Positions 1-8,873 of a DNA stretch of 64,000 nucleotides are shown here, in pieces. Below the pieces are notes generated by a model. The model was not told the DNA's origin. It did not search any database and saw only the letters and a program-made list of their open reading frames with translations. The stretch covers positions 2,769,365 through 2,833,364 of the forward strand of contig NZ_MWQN01000001.1 of NCBI RefSeq assembly GCF_002024165.1, in the 5' to 3' direction. Positions within the stretch are counted from its first letter, which is position 1, and each line of letters opens with the position of its first letter. The translations under genes were made by a program, and so were the position numbers. The DNA is from Embleya scabrispora (GTDB lineage: Bacteria > Actinomycetota > Actinomycetes > Streptomycetales > Streptomycetaceae).

Positions 1-734
1 TGGGTCGGGTCGTCCTGCTTGGTGGTCTTGAACGGGATCTTCTCGTCCTTGGTCACGGTGGTGCCGGTGACCCGCAGGATCGAGATGGTCTGCCCCTGCT
101 GCGGGTACGCGTCGGTCGGCACGTCCATCCGGTCCTGCGGCCCTATCGCGATGCCCGCCTGGTCCAGGGCGGCCTGCACGGTGGCCGCGTTGGTCCGCAG
201 CGGGATGGTTTTTCCGTCCACCAGGAAGGTGATCGCGCGTTCGGTGCGCACGTCCAGGTCGAGCCCCTGCCGGCCGATCGGCAGATCGCGCGAGACGGAC
301 AGGTAGGCGCCGTCGGCCCGCACCCCGACCTGCTCCAGCGCCTCGGACACCGACTTCGCGGTCACCCAGACCTGCTGCGGCCGGCCGTCGACGGTCAGGG
401 TCAGCAGGCGGCCGTAGCGCACCGCGATCCGGTCGCCGTCCTCGATGCCCGCCTTGCGGCCGGGCGCGACGATGTCGTGCTCGCCGACCTTGACGTCCTG
501 GCGGTCGAGCAGCCCGGAGACGTCGGAGGCGAATGTGTGCACGGTGCGCTCCTCACCGTCCACGACGAGCTTGACCGTCTTGTCGTAGGCGACGAAGGCG
601 GTGGTGCCGCCGACCAGGACGGCGACCACCAGGGCCTGCGGGACGAGCGAGCGCAGGGACGGGCCGGGGCGGCTGCCGCCCCTCCCCGCCCGGGCGGAGG
701 TACGCCTGCGGGCGGAGCCGGCGGAACGACTCAA
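1..734 (-). CDS. rpfB: RpfB-like cell-wall protein, N-terminal part (3' end outside window)
   Basis: The visible 244 residues hold a basic N-terminus, one membrane/signal segment (about residues 28-48, rich in V, L, A, G), then about three consecutive DUF348 (YabE-like) repeats, and the beginning of a G5 domain at the left edge. That order is typical of RpfB resuscitation-promoting factors, which end in a lysozyme-like transglycosylase domain; that end is not visible, so the enzymatic part is inferred. The TTG start at 734 is chosen because AGGAG lies seven bases upstream on the minus strand and the protein then opens MSRSAGSARRR. The neighbours tatD and metG match the metG-tatD-rpfB order of actinobacteria such as Mycobacterium. 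It could alternatively be a G5/3D-type protein without the Rpf domain. Confidence 0.8.
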   Translation of the reverse strand, partial: MSRSAGSARRRTSARAGRGGSRPGPSLRSLVPQALVVAVLVGGTTAFVAYDKTVKLVVDGEERTVHTFASDVSGLLDRQDVKVGEHDIVAPGRKAGIEDGDRIAVRYGRLLTLTVDGRPQQVWVTAKSVSEALEQVGVRADGAYLSVSRDLPIGRQGLDLDVRTERAITFLVDGKTIPLRTNAATVQAALDQAGIAIGPQDRMDVPTDAYPQQGQTISILRVTGTTVTKDEKIPFKTTKQDDPT

Positions 735-885
735 GGGTGCTCCTGAAGGGGTTTCCGGGGTCGGGTCCGGGGGGTGTGGTTCCGGTGCGGGCCGAGGTTC
801 CGCCCGACGAGCACCGGACTGTACACCGGCCCGGCACGCGCGCCGGCCGCCGCCCGGTCGTCCGGGTGACGAACGGCCTACCGGC

Positions 886-906
886 GCCGGCCCGCGGCGG
901 GCCGGC
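886..906 (-). terminator. hairpin just downstream of tatD
   Basis: A 10-bp perfect inverted repeat (GCCGGCCCGC, one central base, GCGGGCCGGC) lies seven bases past the tatD stop codon. There is no U-tract, as is common for GC-rich actinomycete terminators. The remainder of the 178-bp gap to rpfB shows nothing else I recognise. Confidence 0.6.
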
Positions 907-912
907 GGGCAA

Positions 913-1809
913 CTACGCGGGCGCGAACGCGCGTTCGGCGTTGGCCGCGAGCGCGGCGGCCAGTTCGTCCTCGGCCAGGCCCTTGACCTCGGCCATCGCC
1001 CGTACGGTGATCGGTACGAGGTAGGGCGCGTTGGGGCGACCCCGGTAGGGCACCGGGGTCAGAAACGGCGCGTCGGTCTCGACCAGGATCAGCTCGATCG
1101 GGGCCACCGTCAGCGCGTCGCGCAGCGGCTGCGCGCTGGGGTAGGTCACATTGCCCGCGAAGGACATCACGTAGCCGTGCTCGGCGCAGGTCTTCGCCAG
1201 TTCGGCGTTCCCCGAGAAGCAGTGGAAGACCACCCGTTCCGGGGCGCCCTCCTCGGCCAGGATCCGCAATACGTCGGCGTGCGCCTCGCGGTCGTGGATC
1301 ACCAGCGGCTTGCGGTGCCGCTTGGCGATCTCGATGTGCCGGCGGAACGACTCCTGCTGGGTGGCCACGCCCTCGTCGCCGGTGCGGAAGTAGTCGAGGC
1401 CGGTCTCGCCGACCCCGCGCACGTGCGGCAGCGCGGCGAGCCGGTCGATCTCGGCGATCGCCGCGTCCAGGGCGGCCGCCCCGCCGGGCGGGCGCCGCTG
1501 TCCGGACCACCCGTCGGGATCGCCGAGCACGATCCGCGGCGCCTCGTTCGGGTGCAGCGCCACGGTGGCGTGCACCCGCTCGTGCGCGGCGGCGGTCTGC
1601 GCCGCCCAGACCGAGGACGGCACGTCGATGCCGACCTGGACGAGGGTGTCCACCCCGACCGCGGCGGCGGCCGACAACGCGTCGGCCGGCGTCGTGTCCT
1701 GGAGGTCCAGATGTGTGTGCGCGTCCCAGACCGGCACCCGCAGCGGATCCGGCGCGGGCGGCGGGGTGGTGTCCCGAGGCCCGCCGTCCCGCCGCTTGCG
1801 CTTGCTCAC
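913..1809 (-). CDS. tatD: TatD family metal-dependent hydrolase/DNase
   Basis: 298 residues, the normal length for TatD-type metal-dependent hydrolases with a TIM-barrel fold. The N-terminal metal-binding HxH lies in DAHTHLD; further family marks are GETGLDYF, the histidine in LVIHDRE, VFHCFSG and the late ETDAPFL block. TatD enzymes are 3'-5' exonucleases acting on damaged DNA in the cytoplasm. The GTG start directly follows the metG stop codon (TAG then GTG without a gap), so the two are translationally coupled in one operon. A basic, unconserved extension (MSKRKRRDGG) precedes the catalytic fold. Confidence 0.93.
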   Translation of the reverse strand: MSKRKRRDGGPRDTTPPPAPDPLRVPVWDAHTHLDLQDTTPADALSAAAAVGVDTLVQVGIDVPSSVWAAQTAAAHERVHATVALHPNEAPRIVLGDPDGWSGQRRPPGGAAALDAAIAEIDRLAALPHVRGVGETGLDYFRTGDEGVATQQESFRRHIEIAKRHRKPLVIHDREAHADVLRILAEEGAPERVVFHCFSGNAELAKTCAEHGYVMSFAGNVTYPSAQPLRDALTVAPIELILVETDAPFLTPVPYRGRPNAPYLVPITVRAMAEVKGLAEDELAAALAANAERAFAPA

Positions 1810-3429
1810 CTACGCGTCCGCCTTCTTCTCTTCCAGCCTCGGGAACAACACCGCGCCCTTGGTGACCACGGCCCCTTCGGGCAACTGCCCCCAGCGGCCC
1901 GCGTCCTGCACGTGCTGCGCGTCGAGCGCGCCCAGGTGGGCCTCGGCGCCGAGCGAGTCCCACAACTTGTGCGCGGTCTCCGGCATCACCGGGTTGAGCA
2001 GCACGGCGAGCGCGCGCAGCGACTCGGCCGAGGTGTACAGGATCGTGGCCAGCCGGGCCCGGCCCTCGGGGCTCTCGTCCTTGGCCACCTTCCACGGCTC
2101 CTGCTCCGTGATGTAGCCGTTGACCAGCTTCACGTAGCCGAACACCGCGTCCAGGCCGGCCTGGAAGTCGAGGGCGCGGACCCGGTCGTCGGCGAGCGAG
2201 ACGGTCTCGATCAGCGCGCTGTGCAGCACGCCCTCGGCGTCCCCGTCGGCGGTGGAGGCGGGCAGCGCGCCGTCGAAGTACTTGCCGACCATGGCCGCCA
2301 CGCGCGAGGCCAGGTTGCCGAAGTCGTTGGCCAACTCGGAGGTGTACCGCGCGGAGAAGTCCTCCCACGAGAACGACCCGTCCTGGCCGAACTGGATCGC
2401 GCGCAGGAAGTAGTAGCGGTAGGCGTCGACCCCGAAGTGGTCGGTGAGCTGCCGCGGCGAGATGCCGGTCAGGTTCGACTTGCTCATCTTCTCGCCGCCG
2501 ACCATCAGCCAGCCGTTCGCGAACACCCGCCCGGGCACCGGCAGACCGTTGGCCATCAGCATCGCGGGCCAGATCACCGCGTGGAAGCGCAGGATGTCCT
2601 TGCCGACCAGGTGTACGTCGGCCGGGAAGGTCTGCTCGAACTTCGCCTGGTCCGCGCCGTAGCCGACGGCGGTGGCGTAGTTGAGCAGCGCGTCGATCCA
2701 CACGTAGATGACGTGCTTGGGGTCCCACGGCACCGGGATGCCCCAGTCGAACGTGGACCGCGAGATGGACAGGTCCTGCAGGCCCTGCCGGACGAACTGC
2801 AGCACCTCGTTGCGGGCCGAGGCCGGCTGGATGAAGTCCGGGTTGGCCTCGTAGAACTCGAGCAGCCGGGGACCGTACTCGGAGAGCTTGAAGAAGTAGT
2901 TCTCCTCCTTGAGCATCTCCACCGGGCGCTTGTGGATCGGGCACAACTTCTGCCCGTCCTCGCCGTCGAGCAGATCACCCGGCGCCTTGTACTCCTCGCA
3001 CGCGACGCAGTACGGGCCCTCGTAGCCGCCCTTGTAGATCTCGTCCTTGTCGAACAGGTCCTGGACGAACTCCTGGACCCGGGCGGTGTGTCGCAGCTCG
3101 GTGGTGCGGATGAAGTCGTCGTTGGCGATCTCCAGGTGCTCCCACAGCGGCTTCCACGCCTCCGTGACCAGCTTGTCGCACCACTCCTGCGGAGTGACCC
3201 CGTTCGCCTCGGCCGTGCGCATGATCTTTTGACCGTGCTCGTCCGTGCCGGTGAGGAACCACACCTTCTCGCCGCGCTGACGGTGCCAGCGGGTGAGCAC
3301 GTCGCCTGCGACGGTCGTATAGGCGTGGCCCAGGTGCGGGGCGTCATTCACGTAGTAAATGGGCGTTGTGACATAGAACGCCTTCGTGCGCTCGCCCGCA
3401 GTGTGTTCAGTGGTTCCAGTGGCCGCCAT
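1810..3429 (-). CDS. metG: methionyl-tRNA synthetase
   Basis: 539 residues. Class I synthetase signatures are both present: HLGH near residue 33 and KMSKS near residue 315. A CVAC...CPIH zinc knuckle lies in the connecting peptide, and the C-terminal anticodon-binding helical domain is complete, without the extra tRNA-binding (EMAP-II-like) domain seen in longer MetRS. It charges tRNA-Met for initiation and elongation. It is the first gene of an operon with tatD. I saw no T-box or SAM-type leader in the short 5' region. Confidence 0.97.
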   Translation of the reverse strand: MAATGTTEHTAGERTKAFYVTTPIYYVNDAPHLGHAYTTVAGDVLTRWHRQRGEKVWFLTGTDEHGQKIMRTAEANGVTPQEWCDKLVTEAWKPLWEHLEIANDDFIRTTELRHTARVQEFVQDLFDKDEIYKGGYEGPYCVACEEYKAPGDLLDGEDGQKLCPIHKRPVEMLKEENYFFKLSEYGPRLLEFYEANPDFIQPASARNEVLQFVRQGLQDLSISRSTFDWGIPVPWDPKHVIYVWIDALLNYATAVGYGADQAKFEQTFPADVHLVGKDILRFHAVIWPAMLMANGLPVPGRVFANGWLMVGGEKMSKSNLTGISPRQLTDHFGVDAYRYYFLRAIQFGQDGSFSWEDFSARYTSELANDFGNLASRVAAMVGKYFDGALPASTADGDAEGVLHSALIETVSLADDRVRALDFQAGLDAVFGYVKLVNGYITEQEPWKVAKDESPEGRARLATILYTSAESLRALAVLLNPVMPETAHKLWDSLGAEAHLGALDAQHVQDAGRWGQLPEGAVVTKGAVLFPRLEEKKADA

Positions 3430-3452
3430 ACCCGGAATCCTACGGCCGGCGG

Positions 3453-3497
3453 GACGCCGCCCGCCCCCGAGTATCCCCGGGGGCGGGCGGCGGCGTC
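3453..3497 (-). terminator. strong hairpin between the zinc-ribbon gene and metG
   Basis: GACGCCGCCCGCCCC at 3453-3467 pairs with the GGGGCGGGCGGC...GTC arm at 3480-3497 with one 3-base bulge. It lies downstream of the 3517-3903 gene and upstream of metG, so it separates the two transcription units. Confidence 0.6.
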
Positions 3498-3516
3498 CGG
3501 GCGGCCCGGACGGGGG

Positions 3517-3903
3517 TCAGGCGGAGCGGTGCAGCGAGGGCAGGTGCCACCGCGAGGCGCCGCGCGGGGCGGGCACCTTGGCCGGCTTCGGGGCCTTGGG
3601 GGCCTTCGGAGGCTTCGGGGCCTTGATCGGCTTCACGGCCTTGACCGCCGCGACGGGCCTGGGGGTGCCGGCCGCCGAGGCGACCCGGCCGGCGGGCAGG
3701 ATCCGCAGCCGGGTCCCGTCGCAGTGCTCGCACGCGGGCTTGGTGAACGGGGACGGCACGAGAGTCCCCTCCGAGTAGTACCGGCACAGTCGCAGTCCGT
3801 GCAGATCGGTCGCGTGGTGTATCTCGTAGTCGCGCTCCCAGCCGCGCCCGCACGACATACAGACGAAGGAGTAGGACTCGTGCACCACCGTCGGATTCTC
3901 CAT
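3517..3903 (-). CDS. small zinc-ribbon protein with Lys/Pro/Ala-rich tail, function unknown
   Basis: 128 residues. The first 75 residues hold two cysteine pairs (CMSCG near residue 15 and CEHC near residue 59) spaced as in a zinc ribbon, around aromatic and basic residues. The last 50 residues are a low-complexity tail built on repeats of KAPKPPKAPKAP, resembling the basic tails of nucleic-acid-binding proteins. The start is ATG with GAGGAGG six bases upstream. It is transcribed toward metG but separated by a strong hairpin. I do not recognise a characterised homologue; a role in binding RNA or DNA is only a guess from the tail. Confidence 0.75.
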   Translation of the reverse strand: MENPTVVHESYSFVCMSCGRGWERDYEIHHATDLHGLRLCRYYSEGTLVPSPFTKPACEHCDGTRLRILPAGRVASAAGTPRPVAAVKAVKPIKAPKPPKAPKAPKPAKVPAPRGASRWHLPSLHRSA

Positions 3904-4197
3904 GACGACCTCCTCACACGGGTGGGCCCGCCGACTCGTTCGGGGGCTTCCCGTGACCGGTATCCATGGAATGCCCGAGCGGGCGGCAACGTATCGACCC
4001 CAACGGTTCCTTGACGGGGGGCACTACGGAATATGGAGATTCCGAAAGACTCATCACTCGATCGAGTGCAGTGCCCTACCTGCCCGTTGCATACGCTTGA
4101 CCGTCGCGCCGAGTGCGGGCACGGAGGGGCGAATACACCCTGTTGCGGGTGATCCACACAGCGTTCGCGACGGGTTCGCCGGGGTGCGCGGAGCCGC
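3904..4197. other. intergenic region with two palindromes
   Basis: 294 bp between two minus-strand genes. It is richer in A+T than its surroundings near 4020-4070. Two inverted repeats stand out: CGGAAT-N6-ATTCCG (4027-4044) and a perfect 14-bp palindrome CACTCGATCGAGTG (4055-4068). They are likely the operator/promoter region of the zinc-ribbon gene or the end of the rsmI transcript; no coding potential is seen. Confidence 0.4.
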
Positions 4198-5091
4198 CTA
4201 CTTGCCGGACTGGGCCGCCTTGGCCGATTCCGCCTTGGCCGCCACCACCGCGTCGAAGACGGTGCGCTTGGGCACACCGACCTCCGCGGCCACCGCCGCG
4301 ATCGCCTCCTTGCGGGGTTGTCCGGCGGCCTCGCGTCCGGCGACCAGCGCGACGAGGTCGGCCGGGCCGAGCTGCGACGGGTCGGCCGGCGGCGCGCCCG
4401 CGACCACCACGGTGATCTCGCCGCGCACGCCCGGCTCGGCCCACACGGCGAGTTCGGCCAGGGTGTCCCGGCGGACCTCCTCGTACGTCTTGGTCAACTC
4501 GCGACACACCGCGCCGCGCCGCTCGGCGCCCAGCGCCTCGGCCATCGCCGCCAACGACTCGGCGAGCCGGTGCGGCGCCTCGAAGAACACCATCGTGCGC
4601 GGCTCGGCGGCCAACTCGGCGAGGCGCCGGGACCGCTCCCCGGCCTTTCGGGGCAGGAAGCCCTCGAAGCAGAACCGGTCCACCGGCAGACCGGACAGCG
4701 CCAGCGCGGTCAGCACCGCCGACGGTCCCGGTACGGCCGTCACCCGGATGTCCTCCGCCACCGCGGCCTCGACCAGGCGATAGCCCGGGTCGGACACCGA
4801 CGGCATCCCGGCGTCGGTAACCAGGAGCACCCGCTTGCCCTCGCGCAACGCCCGGACCAGGTCCGGGGTGCGCGCCGCCTCGTTGCCCTCGAAGTACGAC
4901 ACCACGCGCCCCGGCACCTCCACGCCGAGCGCGCCGGCCAGTCTGCGCAGCCGGCGGGTGTCCTCGGCGGCCACCACGTCGGCCGTGCCCAGCTCCGCGG
5001 CCAGTCGCGCGGGCGCGTCGCCCACGTCGCCGATGGGGGTGCCGGCCAGTACGAGTACGCCGCTCTGAGAGGTGTGCTGTTCGTGTTCCAC
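4198..5091 (-). CDS. rsmI: 16S rRNA (cytidine(1402)-2'-O)-methyltransferase
   Basis: 297 residues. The tetrapyrrole-methylase (SAM-binding) fold is clear: GTPIGDVGD at the N-terminus, AEDTR, SYFEGNE, LVTDAGMPSVSDPG, VPGPSA, and FEGFLPRK. RsmI 2'-O-methylates C1402 in the ribosomal P site together with RsmH. The GTG start gives MEHEQHTSQSG before the first strand; AGGAG lies about 12 bases upstream. The gene is divergent from pmt with only 58 bp between the starts, the rsmI/pmt pairing common in streptomycetes. Confidence 0.95.
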   Translation of the reverse strand: MEHEQHTSQSGVLVLAGTPIGDVGDAPARLAAELGTADVVAAEDTRRLRRLAGALGVEVPGRVVSYFEGNEAARTPDLVRALREGKRVLLVTDAGMPSVSDPGYRLVEAAVAEDIRVTAVPGPSAVLTALALSGLPVDRFCFEGFLPRKAGERSRRLAELAAEPRTMVFFEAPHRLAESLAAMAEALGAERRGAVCRELTKTYEEVRRDTLAELAVWAEPGVRGEITVVVAGAPPADPSQLGPADLVALVAGREAAGQPRKEAIAAVAAEVGVPKRTVFDAVVAAKAESAKAAQSGK

Positions 5092-5149
5092 GCGGCCATC
5101 CTCTCCTTTCGCGCGCCCGGTCTCGTCCGCGCGTCAATACGATGCTCCG

Positions 5150-6874
5150 GTGACGAGTGACGTGGCGACGGATCAGCCGACCCGAAAGCGTGCCCCCCAG
5201 GGGGATGCGGAGTCCTCCGGCGACGCGGGCACCGCACGCCCGGAGCCGCGCGGTTGGGCCTGGTCACTGGCCCGGTTCGGGTATCGGGATCGGCCGCCGA
5301 CGTCGTTGCGTGAGCGGTTGGTGCCGGCGTACACCGACAACAGCGCCTACACCGGTGGCGGCTGGCTGCCCTGCATCCTGGTGACACTCCTGGCCGGATT
5401 CATCCGATTCTGGAACCTCGGCAAGCCCAAAGCGGTGATATTCGACGAGACGTACTACGCCAAGGACGCCTGGTCGCTCCTCAAACTCGGCTACGAGGGC
5501 ACCTGGCCCAAGGAGGCCAACGACCGGATCCTCGCCGGCGACACCGACACCCTCCAGACCCAGGGCTCCTACATCGTCCACCCCCCGATCGGGAAATGGA
5601 CCATCGCCCTCGGCGAACAACTCTTCGGACTCACCCCCTTCGGATGGCGCTTCGCCCTCGCCGTCCTGGGCACCCTGTCCGTCCTCATGCTCTGCCGCAT
5701 CGGCCGCCGCCTCTTCCGCTCCACCCTCCTGGGCTGCGTCGCCGGACTCCTCATGGCCCTCGACGGCCTGCACTTCGTCATGAGCCGCACCTCCCTGCTC
5801 GACCTCGTCCTGATGTTCTGGATCCTCGCCGCCTTCGGCGCCCTGCTCATCGACCGCGACGACACCCGAGCCCTCGCCGCCCACATGTTCAAGGACGGAC
5901 CCGACGCCGCCCGCGCCGCCACCATGAAACTCGGCCTGCGCCCCTGGCGCATCGTCGCCGGCATCTGCCTCGGACTGGCCTGCGGCACCAAATGGAGCGG
6001 CGTCTACGTCCTCGCCGCCCTCGGCATCCTCACCGTCCTGTGGGACGCCGGCACCCGCCGCGCCTGCGGCGCACGCCGCCCCTACCGCGCCACCCTGCGC
6101 CACGACGTCCTCTTCGCGTTCGCGTCCACCGTCGCCGTCGCCCTCGGCATCTACATCTGGTCCTGGACCGGCTGGTTCCTCACCGACAACGGCTACTTCC
6201 GCCACTGGGCCGACGACCGCGCAGGACTGTCCCCCGACCACATCCTCGGCATCCCACTCCCCCAATTCGGCATGTCATGGGTACCCGCACCACTACGCAG
6301 CCTCTGGCACTACCACGCCGAAATGTGGTCCTTCCACACCGGCCTTGACAGCCCCCACCCCTACCAATCGAACCCGTGGAGCTGGCTGGTCCTGGGCAGA
6401 CCGGTGGCCTACTACTTCGAAACGGTCCACCAGGGCACCGCGGGCTGCACCGAACAGGACTGCTACCAAACGGTGCTCGGCATCGGCACCCCGCTCCTGT
6501 GGTGGACCGGCGTGGTCGCGGTCGGCTATCTGCTCTTCCGCTGGGCGGGTCGGCGCGACTGGCGCGCGGGCGCGATCCTGTGCGGCCTGGCCGCCGCCTA
6601 CCTCCCGTGGATGGCGTACCAGCAGCGCACGATCTTCCTCTTCTACGCCGTCGCGTTCGTCCCGTTCCTGTGCCTGGCCGTGACCATGATGCTCGGCGCA
6701 CTCCTCGGCCCACCCGGAGCCACCGAACGCCGACGCGCATGGGGCACCGCCGGAGTCGTCGCCATCATCGCCCTGATCGCCTGGAACTTCCTGTACTTCT
6801 ACCCGATCTTCACCGGTGAGACGATCACCCGCAGCGGATGGCTGGACCGTATGTGGTTCAGCACCTGGATCTAG
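5150..6874 (+). CDS. pmt: polyprenyl-phosphate-mannose:protein O-mannosyltransferase
   Basis: 574 residues from GTG 5150. An upstream in-frame start at 5072 would lie inside the rsmI coding region and adds a basic, unconserved stretch, so I reject it. GT39 family integral membrane protein: a hydrophobic helix then the FDETYYAKD loop with the catalytic acidic pair, HPPIGKW, many membrane segments, and a C-terminal PMT_4TMC domain (YPIFTGETI near the end). It transfers mannose from polyprenyl-phosphate-mannose to secreted proteins and lipoproteins during Sec export. In Streptomyces the Pmt system is known to be needed for phiC31 infection and affects cell-wall antibiotic sensitivity. No clear SD is visible. 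Confidence 0.94.
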   Translation: MTSDVATDQPTRKRAPQGDAESSGDAGTARPEPRGWAWSLARFGYRDRPPTSLRERLVPAYTDNSAYTGGGWLPCILVTLLAGFIRFWNLGKPKAVIFDETYYAKDAWSLLKLGYEGTWPKEANDRILAGDTDTLQTQGSYIVHPPIGKWTIALGEQLFGLTPFGWRFALAVLGTLSVLMLCRIGRRLFRSTLLGCVAGLLMALDGLHFVMSRTSLLDLVLMFWILAAFGALLIDRDDTRALAAHMFKDGPDAARAATMKLGLRPWRIVAGICLGLACGTKWSGVYVLAALGILTVLWDAGTRRACGARRPYRATLRHDVLFAFASTVAVALGIYIWSWTGWFLTDNGYFRHWADDRAGLSPDHILGIPLPQFGMSWVPAPLRSLWHYHAEMWSFHTGLDSPHPYQSNPWSWLVLGRPVAYYFETVHQGTAGCTEQDCYQTVLGIGTPLLWWTGVVAVGYLLFRWAGRRDWRAGAILCGLAAAYLPWMAYQQRTIFLFYAVAFVPFLCLAVTMMLGALLGPPGATERRRAWGTAGVVAIIALIAWNFLYFYPIFTGETITRSGWLDRMWFSTWI

Positions 6875-6914
6875 GGCGCGATGTCGCCGTCGACGCCCGA
6901 GGGAGGCTGCACCG

Positions 6915-7529
6915 GTGCCCGTCACGCGGGAGCAGGACATACGCAGGCGAGCCATCGACGCGACCCGCGACCTGGCCGCGGAGGGCGGCTACGACAGCGT
7001 GCAGATGCGCGACGTGGTCCGCCTGTCCCGGCTCTCCTCGGCGACCATCTACCGGCACTTCTCCTCGAAGGACCACCTGCTCGCGGCCACCCACCTGGAG
7101 TGGATCGCGGCCCTGGAACGCAGCGGCGCGGCCCGTCCGGACGGCGCGAACGCGGCCGAGCGGGTCTGCGCGATCCTGCGCGACACCTGCCGCACGATGG
7201 CCCGCCACCCCCGCCTGACCGCCGCCCTGATCCACGCCCTCGGCTCCTCCGACCCGGGCGTGGGCGACTGCCACCGCGAGATCAACCGCATCATGAACAC
7301 GATGTTCCGCACGGCCCTGGCCGACGAGGTGACCAACGCCGACGAGTTCGTCCACTTGCTCGGCATCGCCTGGGAAGGCGCCCTGTTCAGCTGGGCCTTC
7401 GGCCGAATGACCATGACAGAGGTGGAACACACAGTCTGCCGAGCCACCCACCTACTCCTACTCGGCACCACCACAGAGGCCGACACAACCCCTGACGGGC
7501 CACCCGAACCCAATCCACCCAACGCTTGA
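6915..7529 (+). CDS. TetR family transcriptional regulator
   Basis: 204 residues from GTG 6915, chosen because GGAGG lies eight bases upstream; the open frame continues farther 5' but without a ribosome site. The N-terminal helix-turn-helix is typical (RRRAIDATRDLAAEGGYDSVQMRDVVR, SSATIYRHFSSKDHLL). The C-terminal ligand domain resembles KstR-type regulators (KstR2/TetR_C_33-like), suggesting a lipid or sterol-like ligand, but this is inference. It begins 40 bp after pmt and may be cotranscribed. A long repeat array and a hairpin follow it. Confidence 0.85.
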   Translation: MPVTREQDIRRRAIDATRDLAAEGGYDSVQMRDVVRLSRLSSATIYRHFSSKDHLLAATHLEWIAALERSGAARPDGANAAERVCAILRDTCRTMARHPRLTAALIHALGSSDPGVGDCHREINRIMNTMFRTALADEVTNADEFVHLLGIAWEGALFSWAFGRMTMTEVEHTVCRATHLLLLGTTTEADTTPDGPPEPNPPNA

Positions 7530-7585
7530 TGACACCCACCACAGACACCACGCCCCGCAGCCCCACCCTCGGGCCCAACCAAACC

Positions 7586-7975
7586 CAGCCCGTCCGGCGC
7601 TAGAAGACGCCCACCGCAGCCCGAACCGGCGAACACAACCCACCCCAGCCCGTCCGGCGCTTGAGCACGCCCACCGCAGACACCACGCCCCGCAGCCTCG
7701 TCCCCCGGACCCAACCAAATTCAGCCCGTCCGGCGTTTGAGGACGCCCACCGCAGGCACCCGGGAACCGCAGCCCGAACCGGCGAACGCCACACCTTCCA
7801 GCCCGTCCGGCGTTTGAGCACGCCCACCGCAGGCACCCGAGAACCGCAGCCCGAACCGGCGAACACAACCCACCCCAGCCCGTCCGGCGTTTGAGGACGC
7901 CCACCGCAGGCACCCGGGAACCGCAGCCCGAACCGGCGAACGCCACACCTTCCAGCCCGTCCGGCGTTTGAGGAC
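7586..7975. repeat. tandem array with 77-bp period built on an interspersed actinomycete motif
   Basis: Six copies of CAGCCCGTCCGGCG(T/C)TTGAG(G/C)AC start at 7586 (degenerate: CTAGAAGAC), 7646, 7722, 7799, 7876 and 7953, with spacings of 60, 76, 77, 77 and 77 bp. Between copies the unit repeats ACGCCCACCGCAGGCACC and GCAGCCCGAACCGGCGAA. A seventh, degenerate core (7998-8019) forms one arm of the terminator that follows. The core motif occurs widely in Streptomyces intergenic DNA as I recall it. There are no convincing reading frames here; this 500-bp region lies between convergent genes. Confidence 0.85.
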
Positions 7976-7998
7976 AACCGGGTCGGGCCGAGCAACTA

Positions 7999-8032
7999 GC
8001 CCGTCCGGCGCATCAGGACCGGCCGGACGGGC
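7999..8032. terminator. bidirectional hairpin between convergent genes
   Basis: GCCCGTCCGGC (7999-8009) and GCCGGACGGGC (8022-8032) form an 11-bp perfect stem with a 12-base loop. It lies 13 bp from the 3' end of the SGNH hydrolase gene (minus strand) and downstream of the TetR gene (plus strand), so it can end both transcripts. Its left arm is a copy of the repeat core found in the array beside it. Confidence 0.75.
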
Positions 8033-8045
8033 CCACCCGCCCGCA

Positions 8046-8873
8046 CTACGAAGCCCGACTCGCGCGCTCCGCGACAGTCAGGTCCAACGGCGCCAACTCC
8101 GGCCGCTTCGCCGTCACGTGATCCCCCGACGACTGCCCCCGAAGCCGCCGCCCGATCCACGGCACCAGGTGCTCCCGCGCCCAATGCACGTTCTCCAACC
8201 GCGCCGCCCCCGCCGTCACCGCGACCTCCTCCGCCGGCCACGGTGCGTCCGGGTCACCGTCCACGGCCAGCCCCAGCGCCCGCCCGACCTTGAGCGCGAC
8301 CCGATCGTGCCCCTCGGGCGACAGGTGCAGCCGATCCTCGCTCCAGGCTCGCCGATCGTGCAGCGAGGTAAGCCCCCACATGTCGGCCACCGCACAGTCG
8401 TACCGATCCGCGACCGCCCGCAACAACTCGTTGTAGGTGGCCACCTTGCCCCGGATCAACTTGAGCACCGGCACCCACCGCGTATCGAACCCGGTGAACA
8501 CCACCACCCGCGCGCCCGTCGCCGTCAGCGCGGCGACCGCCTCCTCGTACTCCGCGGCAAGCTTGTCCGGATCGCTCCCGGGCCGCAGCACATCGTTGCC
8601 CCCCGCGCACAACGTCACCAGATCGGGCCGCGCCGCGATGGCCAGCGGCACCTGCTCCTCGACGATCTGATGCAACAACTTCCCACGCACCGCGAGATTC
8701 GCGTACCGCAACCCCGGCCGCTCCACCGCCAGCCGAGCCGCGAACCGATCGGCCCACCCGAGATAGTTCCCGTCGGGCCCGGGATCGCCGACGCCCTCCG
8801 TAAAGCTGTCGCCGATGGCCACATAAGAGTTGATTTCGGACAGGTTCCCGTGTGGTTTCAATGACTCGGCCAT
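8046..8873 (-). CDS. SGNH/GDSL-family hydrolase (esterase/lipase fold)
   Basis: 275 residues from ATG 8873; a GTG six codons upstream (8891) is an alternative. Block I is VAIGDSFTEGVGD with the nucleophile serine, block III is CAGGNDVLR, and the catalytic Asp/His pair is in DRLHLSPEGH. There is no signal peptide, so it is probably cytoplasmic. Intracellular SGNH hydrolases of this size in streptomycetes are usually annotated as lipases or esterases, substrate unknown. It converges with the TetR gene across the repeat array. Confidence 0.88.
   Translation of the reverse strand: MAESLKPHGNLSEINSYVAIGDSFTEGVGDPGPDGNYLGWADRFAARLAVERPGLRYANLAVRGKLLHQIVEEQVPLAIAARPDLVTLCAGGNDVLRPGSDPDKLAAEYEEAVAALTATGARVVVFTGFDTRWVPVLKLIRGKVATYNELLRAVADRYDCAVADMWGLTSLHDRRAWSEDRLHLSPEGHDRVALKVGRALGLAVDGDPDAPWPAEEVAVTAGAARLENVHWAREHLVPWIGRRLRGQSSGDHVTAKRPELAPLDLTVAERASRAS

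Noticed and set aside
3430-3516. T-box or SAM-type leader for metG
   Set aside because: Too short and without specifier or conserved motifs; only a hairpin terminator is seen.
601-4014. A 1137-codon open frame on the plus strand
   Set aside because: Antisense to tatD and metG, Arg/Gly/Pro-rich without domains; typical GC-rich shadow.
5072-5149. N-terminal extension of the mannosyltransferase
   Set aside because: Overlaps divergent rsmI and lacks conserved or hydrophobic features; GTG 5150 is preferred.
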